Source of the DNA: Achromobacter xylosoxidans
GTDB lineage: Bacteria > Pseudomonadota > Gammaproteobacteria > Burkholderiales > Burkholderiaceae_B
DNA length: 64,000 nucleotides
NCBI RefSeq assembly: GCF_014490035.1
Contig: NZ_CP061008.1
Span: forward strand, 1,488,001-1,552,000
Direction of reading: 5' to 3'
The notes under the pieces are model-generated. The model saw only the letters and a program-made list of their open reading frames with translations. It did not search any database and had not been told where the DNA came from. The translations under genes were made by a program, and so were the position numbers. Position 1 is the stretch's first letter. Each line of letters begins with the position of its first letter. Below, piece by piece: positions 17,071 to 25,818 of this stretch.

Positions 17071-18135
17071 ATGGCCCTAGTCTCCATGCGCCAGTTGCTC
17101 GACCACGCCGCCGAGCACGGCTACGGCATTCCCGCTTTCAACGTCAACAACCTGGAACAGGTCCAGGCCATCATGGAAGCCGCTGCGGAGACCGACAGCC
17201 CGGTGATCATGCAGGCCTCGGCCGGCGCGCGCAAATACGCGGGCGAAGGCTTCCTGAAGCACCTGATCCAGGCCGCCGTGGAATCCTATCCCCACATCCC
17301 CGTGGTCATGCACCAGGATCACGGCCAGTCGCCCAAGATCTGCCAAGGCGCCATCGACCTGGGCTTCTCCAGCGTCATGATGGACGGTTCGCTCAAGGAA
17401 GACGGCAAGACCATCGCCGACTACGACTACAACGTCGAAGTCACCAAGAAGGTCGTGGACACCGCCCACAAGCTGGGCGTGACGGTCGAAGGCGAACTGG
17501 GCTGCCTGGGTTCCCTGGAAACCATGGAAGGCGACAAGGAAGACGGCCACGGCGCCGACGGCAAGCTGACCATGGATCAGCTGCTGACCGATCCGGAACA
17601 AGCGGCCGACTTCGTGCGCCGCACGCAACTGGACGCCCTGGCCATCGCCATCGGCACCAGCCACGGCGCCTACAAGTTCACGCGCAAGCCCACCGGCGAC
17701 ATTCTGTCGATCTCCCGCATCAAGGAAATCCACGCCCGCCTGCCCAACACCCACCTGGTGATGCACGGCAGCTCCAGCGTGCCGCAGGAACTGCTGGCCG
17801 AGATTCGTGAATTCGGCGGCAACATGAAGGAAACCTACGGCGTGCCCGTCGAGGAAATCCAGGAAGCCATCAAGTACGGCGTGCGCAAGATCAATATCGA
17901 CACCGATATCCGTCTGGCCATGACCGGCGCGATCCGCCGCTTCTTCGCTGAAAACCCGGAAAAGTTCGACCCGCGCGAATACCTGAAGCCGGCCCGCGCC
18001 GCCGCCAAGGCGATCTGTGTGGCGCGCTACACCGAATTTGGCACCGCCGGTAACGCCAGCAAGATCAAGGCCCTGCCGCTGACCGAAATTGCCGCGCAAT
18101 ACGCGTCGGGCAAGCTGGCTCAAGTGGTGCAGTAA
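17071..18135 (+). CDS. fba: Class II fructose-bisphosphate aldolase
   Basis: 354 residues, Calvin-type class II aldolase. It interconverts fructose 1,6-bisphosphate and dihydroxyacetone phosphate plus glyceraldehyde 3-phosphate. The zinc and substrate motifs are visible: [28 protein letters not shown] and VMHGSSSVP, then [12 protein letters not shown] very strong ribosome site (AAGGAGGA) precedes ATG 17071. It is followed by an efficient terminator and is a single-gene unit. Confidence 0.97.
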   Translation: MALVSMRQLLDHAAEHGYGIPAFNVNNLEQVQAIMEAAAETDSPVIMQASAGARKYAGEGFLKHLIQAAVESYPHIPVVMHQDHGQSPKICQGAIDLGFSSVMMDGSLKEDGKTIADYDYNVEVTKKVVDTAHKLGVTVEGELGCLGSLETMEGDKEDGHGADGKLTMDQLLTDPEQAADFVRRTQLDALAIAIGTSHGAYKFTRKPTGDILSISRIKEIHARLPNTHLVMHGSSSVPQELLAEIREFGGNMKETYGVPVEEIQEAIKYGVRKINIDTDIRLAMTGAIRRFFAENPEKFDPREYLKPARAAAKAICVARYTEFGTAGNASKIKALPLTEIAAQYASGKLAQVVQ

Positions 18136-18185
18136 GCAAAGCTGCGGGGCTGGACGCTTGAGGCGTCCGGCGCCCGGGCGCAATG

Positions 18186-18220
18186 AAAAGCGGTCCGCGC
18201 ATGCGGACCGCTTTTTTTTT
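18186..18220. terminator. Bidirectional intrinsic terminator (fba / GFA gene)
   Basis: AAAAGCGGTCCGC-GCAT-GCGGACCGCTTTT, a perfect 13-bp stem including the A/T flanks, with a nine-T run. It lies about 50 bp after fba and 14 bp after the converging GFA-family gene. Confidence 0.92.
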
Positions 18221-18233
18221 GCCTGCGCCGCCG

Positions 18234-18689
18234 CTAGGGCGCCGGCGAGTTGCGGGGAAAGTGCGGCACGGTCCGGTCGACGTGGTGCCAGGACGGGGCC
18301 GAGTCGGTCCAGAGGGTGGCACGGGCGCGGAAGGCTTCCGGATCGTCCAGCGAACCGGCCCGCACGATGTCATAGCCCATGCCCGCCGAATTGCCGAACA
18401 GCGGAGTGCCGCAGTCCGCGCAGAAGCTGCGCATCACGGTATGGCCGGATTCGCCGCGGTAGCGGTGCTCTTTGGGGTTGCCGCGCAGGAGCGTGATGGA
18501 GCCGGTGGGGAAGATCAGGGCATGGGCCGGGGCGCCGCCGCTGGAATATTGGCAGTCCCGGCAATGACAGGTCGCCGCCATGATCGGTTCATCGGTGATG
18601 GCGTAGCGGATGGCGCCGCATTGGCAACCGCCAGTCAGGTGCACCTGCGCGTCGGCGTGGGCGCTGCGTTTGGGGGAAGCATCCTGCAT
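18234..18689 (-). CDS. GFA-family (glutathione-dependent formaldehyde-activating-like) protein
   Basis: 151 residues. The GFA zinc-binding pattern is complete: GGCQCGAIRY near residue 20, CHCRDCQ near 41, and FCADCGTPLFG near 90. Family members bind glutathione adducts or act as small zinc proteins; the exact role is unknown. It converges with fba and shares the terminator. A longer unfolded N-terminus of about 16 residues precedes the domain. Confidence 0.88.
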   Translation of the reverse strand: MQDASPKRSAHADAQVHLTGGCQCGAIRYAITDEPIMAATCHCRDCQYSSGGAPAHALIFPTGSITLLRGNPKEHRYRGESGHTVMRSFCADCGTPLFGNSAGMGYDIVRAGSLDDPEAFRARATLWTDSAPSWHHVDRTVPHFPRNSPAP

Positions 18690-18952
18690 ACGGCTCTGTC
18701 TCCAGCTTGGGGTCAGCGCCGTGACGCCAGAGGCGGCCGGCGCGCATCATAGGGGAGGCAAGAGCCTAACCCGGCCGCCGGGCGGCGTCGAGGGGAGGCC
18801 CGGCAAAACCTGTCCATTTGCAGTAACCTATGCGCTTCGCAAGACCCACGCGCGTCGCGCCGGCCTTGCACGCGGTTCCCGGATTCCGTTCTACTTCCCG
18901 CCCTGGCGCCTGCCCGAGGCGGGAATCTTCATTATTGCCATAGGCCATTCCC

Positions 18953-19834
18953 GTGACTTCTGCTTTGCATCAATCCAGCATCAAGTCCTTGCCGCTGCTG
19001 GGCCGCGGTAAGGTGCGCGACATGTACGCGGTGGGCGACGACAAGTTGCTGATCGTCGCATCGGATCGCATCTCCGCATTTGACGTGATTCTTGACGACC
19101 CCATCCCCGGCAAGGGGCAGGTGCTGACCGAACTGACCGAGTTCTGGCTGCAGAAGCTGGCCCACATCCTGCCGAACCACTCCACCGGCATCAAGCCCGA
19201 AGACGTGGTCGCGCCGGACGAAATCGACCAGGTGCGCGGCCGCGCCGTGGTGGTCAAGCGCTTGAAGCCCATCCTGGTGGAAGCGGTGGCCCGCGGCTAC
19301 CTGATCGGCTCGGGCTGGAAGGACTACCAGGCCACCGGCGCCGTCTGCGGCATCAAGCTGCCCGCCGGCCTGCAACAGGCCAGCCAGCTGCCCGAACCCA
19401 TTTTCACGCCCGCCGCCAAGGCCGAATTCGGCATGCACGACGAGAACGTGGACTTTGCCCACGTGGTCAAGGAAGTCGGCCAGGAAATGGCCGAGCGCAT
19501 CCGCGACGTGACCCTCAAGCTGTACGCCGAAGCGGCCAAGTTCGCGGCCACCAAGGGCATCATCATCGCCGACACCAAGTTCGAATTCGGGCTGGACGAC
19601 GATGGCACGCTGTACCTGATGGACGAAGTGCTGACGCCGGATTCCTCGCGCTTCTGGCCGGCCGACGGCTACCGCGTGGGCATCAGCCCCCCGTCGTTCG
19701 ACAAGCAGTTCGTTCGCGACTGGCTGGAAACCCAGACCTGGGACAAGACCCCGCCCGCGCCGCGCCTGCCGCAGGACGTGCTGGAAAAGACCGCCGCCAA
19801 GTATCGCGAAGCCCTGGACCGCCTGGTCGCCTGA
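18953..19834 (+). CDS. purC: SAICAR synthase PurC
   Basis: 293 residues. It condenses CAIR with aspartate in purine biosynthesis. Motifs include [29 protein letters not shown] near the N-terminus, [14 protein letters not shown], and [27 protein letters not shown]. The start is GTG 18953, giving the usual N-terminus. purE and purK follow about 1.7 kb downstream, separated by the palindromic repeats and by dsbB. Confidence 0.96.
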   Translation: MTSALHQSSIKSLPLLGRGKVRDMYAVGDDKLLIVASDRISAFDVILDDPIPGKGQVLTELTEFWLQKLAHILPNHSTGIKPEDVVAPDEIDQVRGRAVVVKRLKPILVEAVARGYLIGSGWKDYQATGAVCGIKLPAGLQQASQLPEPIFTPAAKAEFGMHDENVDFAHVVKEVGQEMAERIRDVTLKLYAEAAKFAATKGIIIADTKFEFGLDDDGTLYLMDEVLTPDSSRFWPADGYRVGISPPSFDKQFVRDWLETQTWDKTPPAPRLPQDVLEKTAAKYREALDRLVA

Positions 19835-19909
19835 ACGCTTACGGCCAAGGAAAACCCGCTCCTAGGGCGTCCGGATGACGAAAGTCCGGATCGCACTTCG
19901 GTTTTGTGA

Positions 19910-20172
19910 GGCAGGGTTCTTGAGCCGCCGGCGTCCGGACTGCGGGATTCCGATGCTCGCCCCGGTGGGGCTGCGCTTCGGATCCCTCCGCCCGGCCACC
20001 GGCTCACGGCATCTGCCCGTGAGCGGGGTCCGAAACCAACGCATTAGGCGACTGCCAGCCGAGGTGGCCCGGAGCCATCCGAAGCGCAGCCCCACTGGGG
20101 CGAGCATCGGAATGGCGCAGGGCTGCCTCGGCGGCTAAAGAACTCTGACATCTGCGAGCTCGAAGCCCTGCC
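19910..20172. repeat. 263-bp palindromic element, copy 1
   Basis: Bounded by GGCAGGG and its complement CCCTGCC. Near the ends GTTCTTGAGCCGCCG pairs with CGGCGGCTAAAGAAC (one mismatch). Inner arms at 19947-19983 and 20077-20113 are 37-bp inverted repeats with a single mismatch; the pairing continues imperfectly toward a central loop of roughly 60 bp. The size and structure suggest a non-autonomous mobile element (MITE-like) or a large structured RNA hairpin. No target duplication could be confirmed. Confidence 0.8.
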
Positions 20173-20194
20173 GCACCGTACTTTGGTTTGGTGA

Positions 20195-20457
20195 AGCAGG
20201 GTTCTTGAGCCGCCGGCGTCCGGACTGCGGGATTCCGATGCTCGCCCCGGTGGGGCTGCGCTTCGGATCCCTCCGCCCGGCCACCGGCTCACGGCATCAG
20301 CCCATGGACTGGGGCTGAAACCAACGCATTAGGCGACTGCCAGCCGAGGTGGCCCGGAGCCATCCGAAGCGCAGCCCCACTGGGGCGAGCATCGGAATGG
20401 CGCAGGGCAGCCTCGGCGGCTAAAGAACCCTGACATCCGCAAGCTCGAAGCCCTGCC
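20195..20457. repeat. 263-bp palindromic element, copy 2
   Basis: Direct repeat of copy 1, offset by 285 bp, with 22 bp between the copies. The inner arms (20232-20268 and 20362-20398) are the same as in copy 1. The two copies differ mostly in the central loop (around 20300-20320) and at the outer flanks, so the stems are the conserved part. Confidence 0.8.
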
Positions 20458-20643
20458 GCTCCCCCCCGGAAGTTGCCCTTACGTGCAATTTCCGCGGGAC
20501 GGTTCAGATGGAGCGGCTTTTTCGCCCTGAAAGCGCCTGCCCTGCAAGGGTTATCAGGGCTTTCGATAGGATTTATTGCGAATTGTGACGTTATAATTCC
20601 CGGCTGCTTGCATGGGGACGTTCCCCAGAAAGGAGCTCCCAGC

Positions 20644-20802
20644 ATGGTAATGATGTTGCCTTTCCTGACTGGCCTGATCGCGGTGTGGTTTGGCATGCTA
20701 GGCAGGCGCCGCCCCTGCGTGACCTTCTGGCTGTTGACGCTGGCGCTGTTCGCCGCCTGGTGCCAGTACCACATGACCAGCCCGCTGGCCTTGTCGTTCT
20801 GA
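20644..20802 (+). CDS. DUF5993 small membrane protein
   Basis: 52 residues with two hydrophobic segments (MMLPFLTGLIAVWFGML and FWLLTLALFAAWCQYHMTSP). It matches the DUF5993 family, which I recall as a dsbB neighbour. ATG 20644 has a good ribosome site (AAGGAGCT). dsbB begins 10 bp downstream, so the two are surely co-translated. I infer an accessory role in the disulfide system; no function is known to me. Confidence 0.8.
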   Translation: MVMMLPFLTGLIAVWFGMLGRRRPCVTFWLLTLALFAAWCQYHMTSPLALSF

Positions 20803-20812
20803 GGGCGAGGCG

Positions 20813-21385
20813 ATGATCTTCTCCCGCAATCCCGCGCGCGGCTCGCGCGTCCTCAATTGCCTGGCGCTGCTGGGCGTCACCGGCGCCCTGGGCATGGCCT
20901 TCTTCTGGCAGATCGCCTACGACGAACTGCCTTGTCCGCTGTGCCTGTTGCAGCGCGTGGCGCTGTTGCTAGCGGGCGTGGGCTTTTTGCTGAACATGCG
21001 GCTGGGGCCTTCGCCCATGCACTATGCGATGAGCATCGCGGCCGCATTGGGCGGCATGCTGGCCGCCGGCCGGCAAGTGCTGCTGCACATCGCGCCGGGC
21101 GATCCGGGCTACGGTTCGCCCCTGTTGGGCATGCACTTCTACACCTGGGCGTTCATCGCCTTTACCTCCATCATCGTGTTCTGCGCCGTGATGCTGGCGG
21201 TCGACCGCAAATGGGGCGACAACATGCTGCGCAAGCCGGTGTCGGTGCTGGGCGTTCTGGTCATGGCCCTGTTTTTCCTGGTGGCGCTGGCCAATGTGGG
21301 CAGCACCACGCTGGAGTGCGGTTTCGGGCCTTGTCCGGACAACCCCGCCAGCTACCAATGGCTGGATTCCGCCTCCGCGACATAG
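20813..21385 (+). CDS. dsbB: Disulfide bond formation protein B, variant cysteine layout
   Basis: 190 residues, inner-membrane quinone-dependent thiol oxidase family. The active pair Cys41-Pro-Leu-Cys44 lies after TM1. In classic DsbB the second pair sits in the periplasmic loop between TM3 and TM4. Here that loop (PGDPGYGSPLLGMHFYTWA) has no cysteine; instead a fifth hydrophobic segment is followed by a C-terminal tail with Cys169 and Cys174 (ECGFGPCPDNP). By topology the tail would be periplasmic, so it may replace the loop pair. Preceded by DUF5993. Confidence 0.88.
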   Translation: MIFSRNPARGSRVLNCLALLGVTGALGMAFFWQIAYDELPCPLCLLQRVALLLAGVGFLLNMRLGPSPMHYAMSIAAALGGMLAAGRQVLLHIAPGDPGYGSPLLGMHFYTWAFIAFTSIIVFCAVMLAVDRKWGDNMLRKPVSVLGVLVMALFFLVALANVGSTTLECGFGPCPDNPASYQWLDSASAT

Positions 21386-21488
21386 CCCTTGCCGGCGCCG
21401 GGTAAAATACCGGGTTTCGCGGCATCCGTCCGCGGTCCTTTGACTTTCCGCGGCCCTGCGCCGCGGTCTCAACTCTACGACACCGGTT

Positions 21489-22010
21489 ATGACAGCCAAG
21501 ACTTCCGCAGCGGCAGAGGCCACCCCCGTGGTGGGCGTGATTATGGGTTCTTCCAGCGATTGGGAGGTCATGAAGCACGCGGTCACGATGCTGGAGGATT
21601 TTGGCGTTCCCCATGAGGCGCGCGTGATCTCCGCGCATCGCATGCCGCAGGACATGGCCGAGTACGGCGCGGCGGCGCATGCCCGCGGCCTGCGCGGCAT
21701 CATCGCTGGCGCCGGCGGCGCGGCGCACCTGCCGGGCATGATGGCCGCGCTGACCGAAGTGCCGGTGTTCGGCGTGCCGGTGCCGTCCAAGTACCTGCGC
21801 GGCGAGGATTCGCTGCTGTCCATCGTGCAAATGCCCAAGGGCGTGCCGGTGGCCACCTTCGCGATCGGCGAAGCCGGCGCGGCCAATGCCGCGCTGCACC
21901 TGATCGCCACCCTGGCTGGCACGGACGCGGGCTTGCACAAGAAGCTGGTGGCGTTCCGCGCCCGCCAGACGCAAGCCGCGCGCGACATGAAGGTTCCGCC
22001 CGAGGCCTGA
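21489..22010 (+). CDS. purE: N5-carboxyaminoimidazole ribonucleotide mutase PurE
   Basis: 173 residues, class I PurE. It converts N5-CAIR to CAIR. Conserved [36 protein letters not shown] and [18 protein letters not shown] are present. ATG 21489 follows a 100-bp leader. purK starts 5 bp after the stop, forming the usual purEK pair, consistent with the two-step PurK/PurE route. Confidence 0.95.
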   Translation: MTAKTSAAAEATPVVGVIMGSSSDWEVMKHAVTMLEDFGVPHEARVISAHRMPQDMAEYGAAAHARGLRGIIAGAGGAAHLPGMMAALTEVPVFGVPVPSKYLRGEDSLLSIVQMPKGVPVATFAIGEAGAANAALHLIATLAGTDAGLHKKLVAFRARQTQAARDMKVPPEA

Positions 22011-22015
22011 TCAGA

Positions 22016-23206
22016 ATGACTCAATCGACTGCTTTCATGATTGCTCCCGGCGGCTGGCTGGGATTGCTGGGCGGGGGCCAACTGGGCCGCATGTTCTGCC
22101 ACGCGGCCCAGAGCCTGGGCTACAAGGTCGCGGTGCTGGATCCGGCCGCCGAATGCCCGGCGGGCATGGTGGCCGACCTGCACATCCAGGCGGCCTATGA
22201 CGACGAAGCCGGCCTCGAGCGCCTGGCCCAGACCTGTCAGGCCGTCACTACCGAATTCGAGAACGTGCCTGCGGACAGCCTGCGCACCCTGGCCACGCGC
22301 TGCCGCGTCAGCCCGGCCGGAGATGCCGTCGCCATCGTGCAGGACCGCATCGCCGAAAAGACCTTCATTGCCTCGCAAGGCATTGCTGTCGCGCCGCACG
22401 CCGCGATCCGCAGCGAAGCCGACCTGCGCGCTGCGCCCCAAGGGCTGTTTCCGGGCATCCTGAAAGTCGCCCGCCTGGGTTACGACGGCAAGGGCCAGGC
22501 CCGCATCAGCACGCGCGAGGAGGCGCTGGCCGCCTTCGCCGAATTCGGCGGCGTGGCCTGCGTGCTGGAAGCGCTGATGCCGCTGGACTACGAAATTTCC
22601 GTGGTGCTGGCGCGCGGTTTCGACGGCGCGAGCGTGGTGTTCCCGGTGGCGCGCAACGTGCACCGCGACGGCATCCTGGCGGTGTCGACCGCCGCGCCGG
22701 TGCAGCAGGACGCAGCCCACGCAGAACGCCAGGCCCGCGCCACGCAGGCCGCGCAAGCCATCGCGCAAGGCCTGGGCTACCACGGCGTGCTGTGCGTGGA
22801 ATTCTTCGTGCTCAAGGACGGCAGCCTCATCGTCAATGAGATCGCGCCGCGCCCGCATAACAGCGGCCACTACACCATGGACGCCTGCCTGACCAGCCAG
22901 TTCGAGCAGCAGGCGCGCGCCATGGCCGGCCTGCCTCTGGGCGGCTCCGACCTGCTGGCGCCTGCCGTCATGCTGAACATCCTGGGCGACATCTGGTATC
23001 CGTCGGCCACCGCCACGGCGCAGCGCGAACCCGATTGGGCCGCCGCGCTGGCCGTGCCAACTGCCAAGCTGCATCTGTACGGCAAGCGCGAAGCGCGCCG
23101 CGGCCGCAAGATGGGCCACATCACGATCGTGGCGCCGACCTTGCAGCAGGCTCGTGACGACGCCGCCCGCGTGGCGGCGGCGCTGGGCATGCAGGCTCCC
23201 GAGTAA
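22016..23206 (+). CDS. purK: N5-carboxyaminoimidazole ribonucleotide synthase PurK
   Basis: 396 residues, ATP-grasp enzyme that carboxylates AIR with bicarbonate and ATP. Visible are GLLGGGQLGRMF at the N-terminus, TTEFENVPAD, the ATP-grasp segment LGYDGKGQ and IVNEIAPRPHNSGHYTMDAC. Cotranscribed with purE and probably with the Sua5 gene 12 bp downstream. Confidence 0.95.
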   Translation: MTQSTAFMIAPGGWLGLLGGGQLGRMFCHAAQSLGYKVAVLDPAAECPAGMVADLHIQAAYDDEAGLERLAQTCQAVTTEFENVPADSLRTLATRCRVSPAGDAVAIVQDRIAEKTFIASQGIAVAPHAAIRSEADLRAAPQGLFPGILKVARLGYDGKGQARISTREEALAAFAEFGGVACVLEALMPLDYEISVVLARGFDGASVVFPVARNVHRDGILAVSTAAPVQQDAAHAERQARATQAAQAIAQGLGYHGVLCVEFFVLKDGSLIVNEIAPRPHNSGHYTMDACLTSQFEQQARAMAGLPLGGSDLLAPAVMLNILGDIWYPSATATAQREPDWAAALAVPTAKLHLYGKREARRGRKMGHITIVAPTLQQARDDAARVAAALGMQAPE

Positions 23207-23218
23207 AGCGCGGATTCC

Positions 23219-24271
23219 ATGACTTCCTTGCCCCCGTCAGCGTCCGCCAGCGCCGCGGAGATCGCCCACGCCGCGCAGCGCATGCTGGACGGCGAGCTGG
23301 CCGCGTTTCCGACCGAGACCGTCTACGGCCTGGGCGCCGATGCGGAAAACCCGCAAGCGGTCGCCAAGATCTACGCCGCCAAGGGCCGGCCTTCCAACCA
23401 TCCCGTCATTGTGCACATCGCGCCGCAAGGCGATTTGTCGTACTGGGCGGCGGAAGTGCCGCAAGAGGCGCGCCTGCTGATCGACGCCTTCTGGCCCGGT
23501 CCGCTCACGCTGATCCTCAAGCGCGCGCCGCACATCGCCGATACGGTCAGCGGCGGCCAGGACAGCATCGGCATCCGCTGTCCCTCGCATCCGGTGGCGC
23601 AGGCGCTGCTGGCGGCTTTTGCCGCAGGCAAGCCCAACGGGCAGGGCGGCGTCGCGGCGCCGTCCGCCAACAAGTTCGGCCAGGTGTCGCCGACGCGCGC
23701 CGAGCACGTGCGCAGCGAGTTCCCCGAGGAAGTCGCGGCCGGCATGCCGGTGCTGGAGGGCGGCGCGTCGGAGGTGGGCATCGAGTCCACCATCCTCGAC
23801 CTGTCGCGCCTGGACCGCGGCGCCGGTCCCGTGTTGCTGCGTCCCGGCCACATCAGCGCCGCGCAGATCGAAGCCGTGCTGGGCGTGCAGGTCTTCGCGC
23901 CCGACGCCGCCGCGCCCAGGGCATCGGGCACGCTGAAGGCGCACTACGCGCCGCGCACGGCGCTGGAACTGGCCTCGGACGCGCGGCTGCGCGACGTGGT
24001 GCAGGGGCAGGGCCTGCCCGAAGGCAAGGTCGTGGTGGTCGCCTACGGCGATCGCCCCGCCGCGCTCGACGCCCGGGTGCAGTGGCAGGCCGTGCCCGCC
24101 GATCCGGCGCGTTACGCCCAGGCGCTCTATGGCCTGCTGCGCGATCTGGACAAGCAGGGTTATGCGCGCATCATCGTGCAGGCGCCGCCGGCTACCGATG
24201 ACTGGCACGCCGTCAACGACCGCATCGGCCGCGCCGCAGCGGCTTTCGTCTTGGACACGACGGACTTGTAG
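23219..24271 (+). CDS. Sua5/YrdC threonylcarbamoyl-AMP synthase
   Basis: 350 residues, with an N-terminal YrdC domain (about 1-210) and a C-terminal Sua5 domain. It makes L-threonylcarbamoyl-AMP for the t6A modification of ANN-decoding tRNAs. FPTETVYGLGADA, KGRPSNHPVIVHI, SIGIRCPSHP and GASEVGIESTILDLS mark the YrdC part. It is the third gene of the purEK unit. Its TAG stop lies inside a large hairpin shared with the converging IclR gene. Confidence 0.93.
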   Translation: MTSLPPSASASAAEIAHAAQRMLDGELAAFPTETVYGLGADAENPQAVAKIYAAKGRPSNHPVIVHIAPQGDLSYWAAEVPQEARLLIDAFWPGPLTLILKRAPHIADTVSGGQDSIGIRCPSHPVAQALLAAFAAGKPNGQGGVAAPSANKFGQVSPTRAEHVRSEFPEEVAAGMPVLEGGASEVGIESTILDLSRLDRGAGPVLLRPGHISAAQIEAVLGVQVFAPDAAAPRASGTLKAHYAPRTALELASDARLRDVVQGQGLPEGKVVVVAYGDRPAALDARVQWQAVPADPARYAQALYGLLRDLDKQGYARIIVQAPPATDDWHAVNDRIGRAAAAFVLDTTDL

Positions 24272-24327
24272 GATGAGTGAAGCGCGATAGTTCTTGAGCA
24301 AGGACTCGCGTGCTTCACCCATCCTAC
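24268..24327. repeat. REP-like hairpin spanning two convergent stop codons
   Basis: GTAGGATGAGTGAAGCGCG (24268-24286) pairs with the inverse at 24307-24327 (few mismatches) around a 20-bp loop. The left arm contains the TAG stop of the Sua5 gene, the right arm the stop of the IclR gene on the other strand. It probably serves as a bidirectional 3' end; the arm resembles dispersed REP-type repeats. Confidence 0.65.
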
Positions 24328-25151
24328 GCCGCCAGAAATTCGCCGATCCTTTCCACCGCCTGCCGCAACGGCGGCAGGAACTCCTCCGTCAGCCGGTTCA
24401 ACGGCACCCGCGCCGCCTTGACGCTGACGTTGACCGCGCCGCAGGCCTTGCCGCTGGCCGAGCGCACCGCCACCGAGATGGCGCGCACGTTCAATTCCAG
24501 CTCCTGGTCGACGACGGCGTAATCCTGTTCGCGGATGCGCGCGAGTTCGGCGCGCAGTTTTTCCTCGGTGACCAGCGTGAATTCCGTGTATGGCTGCAGC
24601 TCGGTCGCGGCGAAGTAGCGGGCCAGCGCGGGCTCCGGCAATTGCGCCAGCAGCACCCGCCCGATGGAGGTGCAGTACGCCGGCAGCCTGCTGCCCAGCC
24701 CCATCGAGGTGGCCAGCAGGCGAGTGACCTCGGAACGCGCCAGGTACAGCATCTCGTGGCCTTCCATGATGGCCAGGGCGCAGGTCTCGTTGATCGTGGC
24801 GCTGAGTTCTTCCAGTACCGGCTGCGCCAGCGAGACGAAGGGCGTGGACGAGAAATAGGCGTAGCCCAGGCCCAGGATGCGCGGCGTCAGCACATAGAGC
24901 CTGCCGTGTTGCTCGGCGATGCCCAACAGGATCAGCGTGTGCAGGCAGCGCTGCACCACGGCGCGCGGCAGGCCGGCGCGGCGGCTCAGTTCGGCCGCGG
25001 TCTGCGGATGGCGGCGCGTGCCGAAGGCGCGGATCACATGCAGGCCGCGCGCCAGCGTCAGCATGTAGTCCGGATCGCCGCGCAACTGGTCCGGATGATC
25101 TTCCGCCGCGAGCGGCGCGGCATAGCCGGGCGGGGGAAGATTGGGCCGCAT
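24324..25151 (-). CDS. IclR-family regulator (PcaR/PobR type)
   Basis: 275 residues. The N-terminal winged HTH (TAAELSRRAGLPRAVVQRCL, around residues 52-71) is followed by the IclR effector domain. The family includes regulators of beta-ketoadipate pathway genes. It overlaps the CoA-transferase beta gene start-to-stop (ATGA) and is the last gene of a Bug receptor, CoA-transferase A, CoA-transferase B, IclR series, so it likely controls that operon. Inducer unknown. Confidence 0.88.
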   Translation of the reverse strand: MRPNLPPPGYAAPLAAEDHPDQLRGDPDYMLTLARGLHVIRAFGTRRHPQTAAELSRRAGLPRAVVQRCLHTLILLGIAEQHGRLYVLTPRILGLGYAYFSSTPFVSLAQPVLEELSATINETCALAIMEGHEMLYLARSEVTRLLATSMGLGSRLPAYCTSIGRVLLAQLPEPALARYFAATELQPYTEFTLVTEEKLRAELARIREQDYAVVDQELELNVRAISVAVRSASGKACGAVNVSVKAARVPLNRLTEEFLPPLRQAVERIGEFLAA

Positions 25152-25792
25152 CAGGCTGCGCGCAGTGGCGCGCCAGTGCGCGCCTGGAGGGCTGAGAGGG
25201 TCATGCCGTCGATCATATCCCGAACCAGCAGCCCGTCCGGCGTGATCTCGATGACGGCGAGGTCGGTATAGATGCGGTCCACCACGCCGGCGCCCGTCAG
25301 CGGATACGTGCAGCGTTCGACGATCTTGGGTTCGCCGCTCTTGCTGTTGTGTTCCATCATGATGTAGACGCTGCGCGCGCCCACCGCCAGGTCCATCGCG
25401 CCGCCCACGGCCGGCGCCTCCCCGGGTTTGGCCAGCGACCAGTTGGCCAGGTCGCCGTTGGCGGCAACCTGCATGCCGCCCATGACGCAGATATCCAGAT
25501 GGCCGCCGCGCATCATCGCGAACGAATCCGCATGATGGAAATAAGCGCCGCCTTCGAGCAGGGTCACGGGCTGCTTGCCGGCGTTGATCAGGTCCAGGTT
25601 GATGTCGGCCTCGGCGGGCGGCGGGCCCATGCCCAGGATGCCGTTCTCGCTGTGCAGCACGATCTCGCGGCCGGCGGGCAGGTGGGCGGCCACCAGCACC
25701 GGCATGCCGATGCCCAGGTTGACATAGCTGCCGTCGGGGATGTCCCGGGCCAGGCGGCGCGCCATGGCCTCGCGGGTCAGGGGTTGGAACAT
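25151..25792 (-). CDS. CoA-transferase subunit B (3-oxoadipate/3-oxoacid type)
   Basis: 213 residues. Family I CoA-transferase beta subunit with the catalytic-Glu region LHSENGILGMGP at residues about 46-57 and the GAMDLAVGAR segment. Together with the alpha subunit it would move CoA from succinyl-CoA to a 3-oxoacid such as 3-oxoadipate. ATG 25792 was chosen to match the family length. It lies 26 bp after the alpha gene. Confidence 0.9.
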   Translation of the reverse strand: MFQPLTREAMARRLARDIPDGSYVNLGIGMPVLVAAHLPAGREIVLHSENGILGMGPPPAEADINLDLINAGKQPVTLLEGGAYFHHADSFAMMRGGHLDICVMGGMQVAANGDLANWSLAKPGEAPAVGGAMDLAVGARSVYIMMEHNSKSGEPKIVERCTYPLTGAGVVDRIYTDLAVIEITPDGLLVRDMIDGMTLSALQARTGAPLRAA

Positions 25793-25818
25793 GCGGACTC
25801 CTTTGGATTCGGCCAGCC

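Larger units (their letters stand above)
19835..20643. other. 809-bp gene-free region holding two palindromic repeats
   Basis: No supported gene. It contains two copies of a 263-bp palindromic element, short flanks and, at the right end, the leader of the DUF5993 gene (with AAGGAGCT ribosome site). Open frames on the minus strand inside each copy encode near-identical arginine/serine/glycine-rich peptides and are judged to be by-products of the repeat. Confidence 0.8.

Noticed and set aside
19669..20292. Two arginine/serine/glycine-rich frames on the minus strand with the same N-terminus
   Set aside because: Their identical starts come from the tandem palindromic repeats; there is no ribosome site and no family resemblance.
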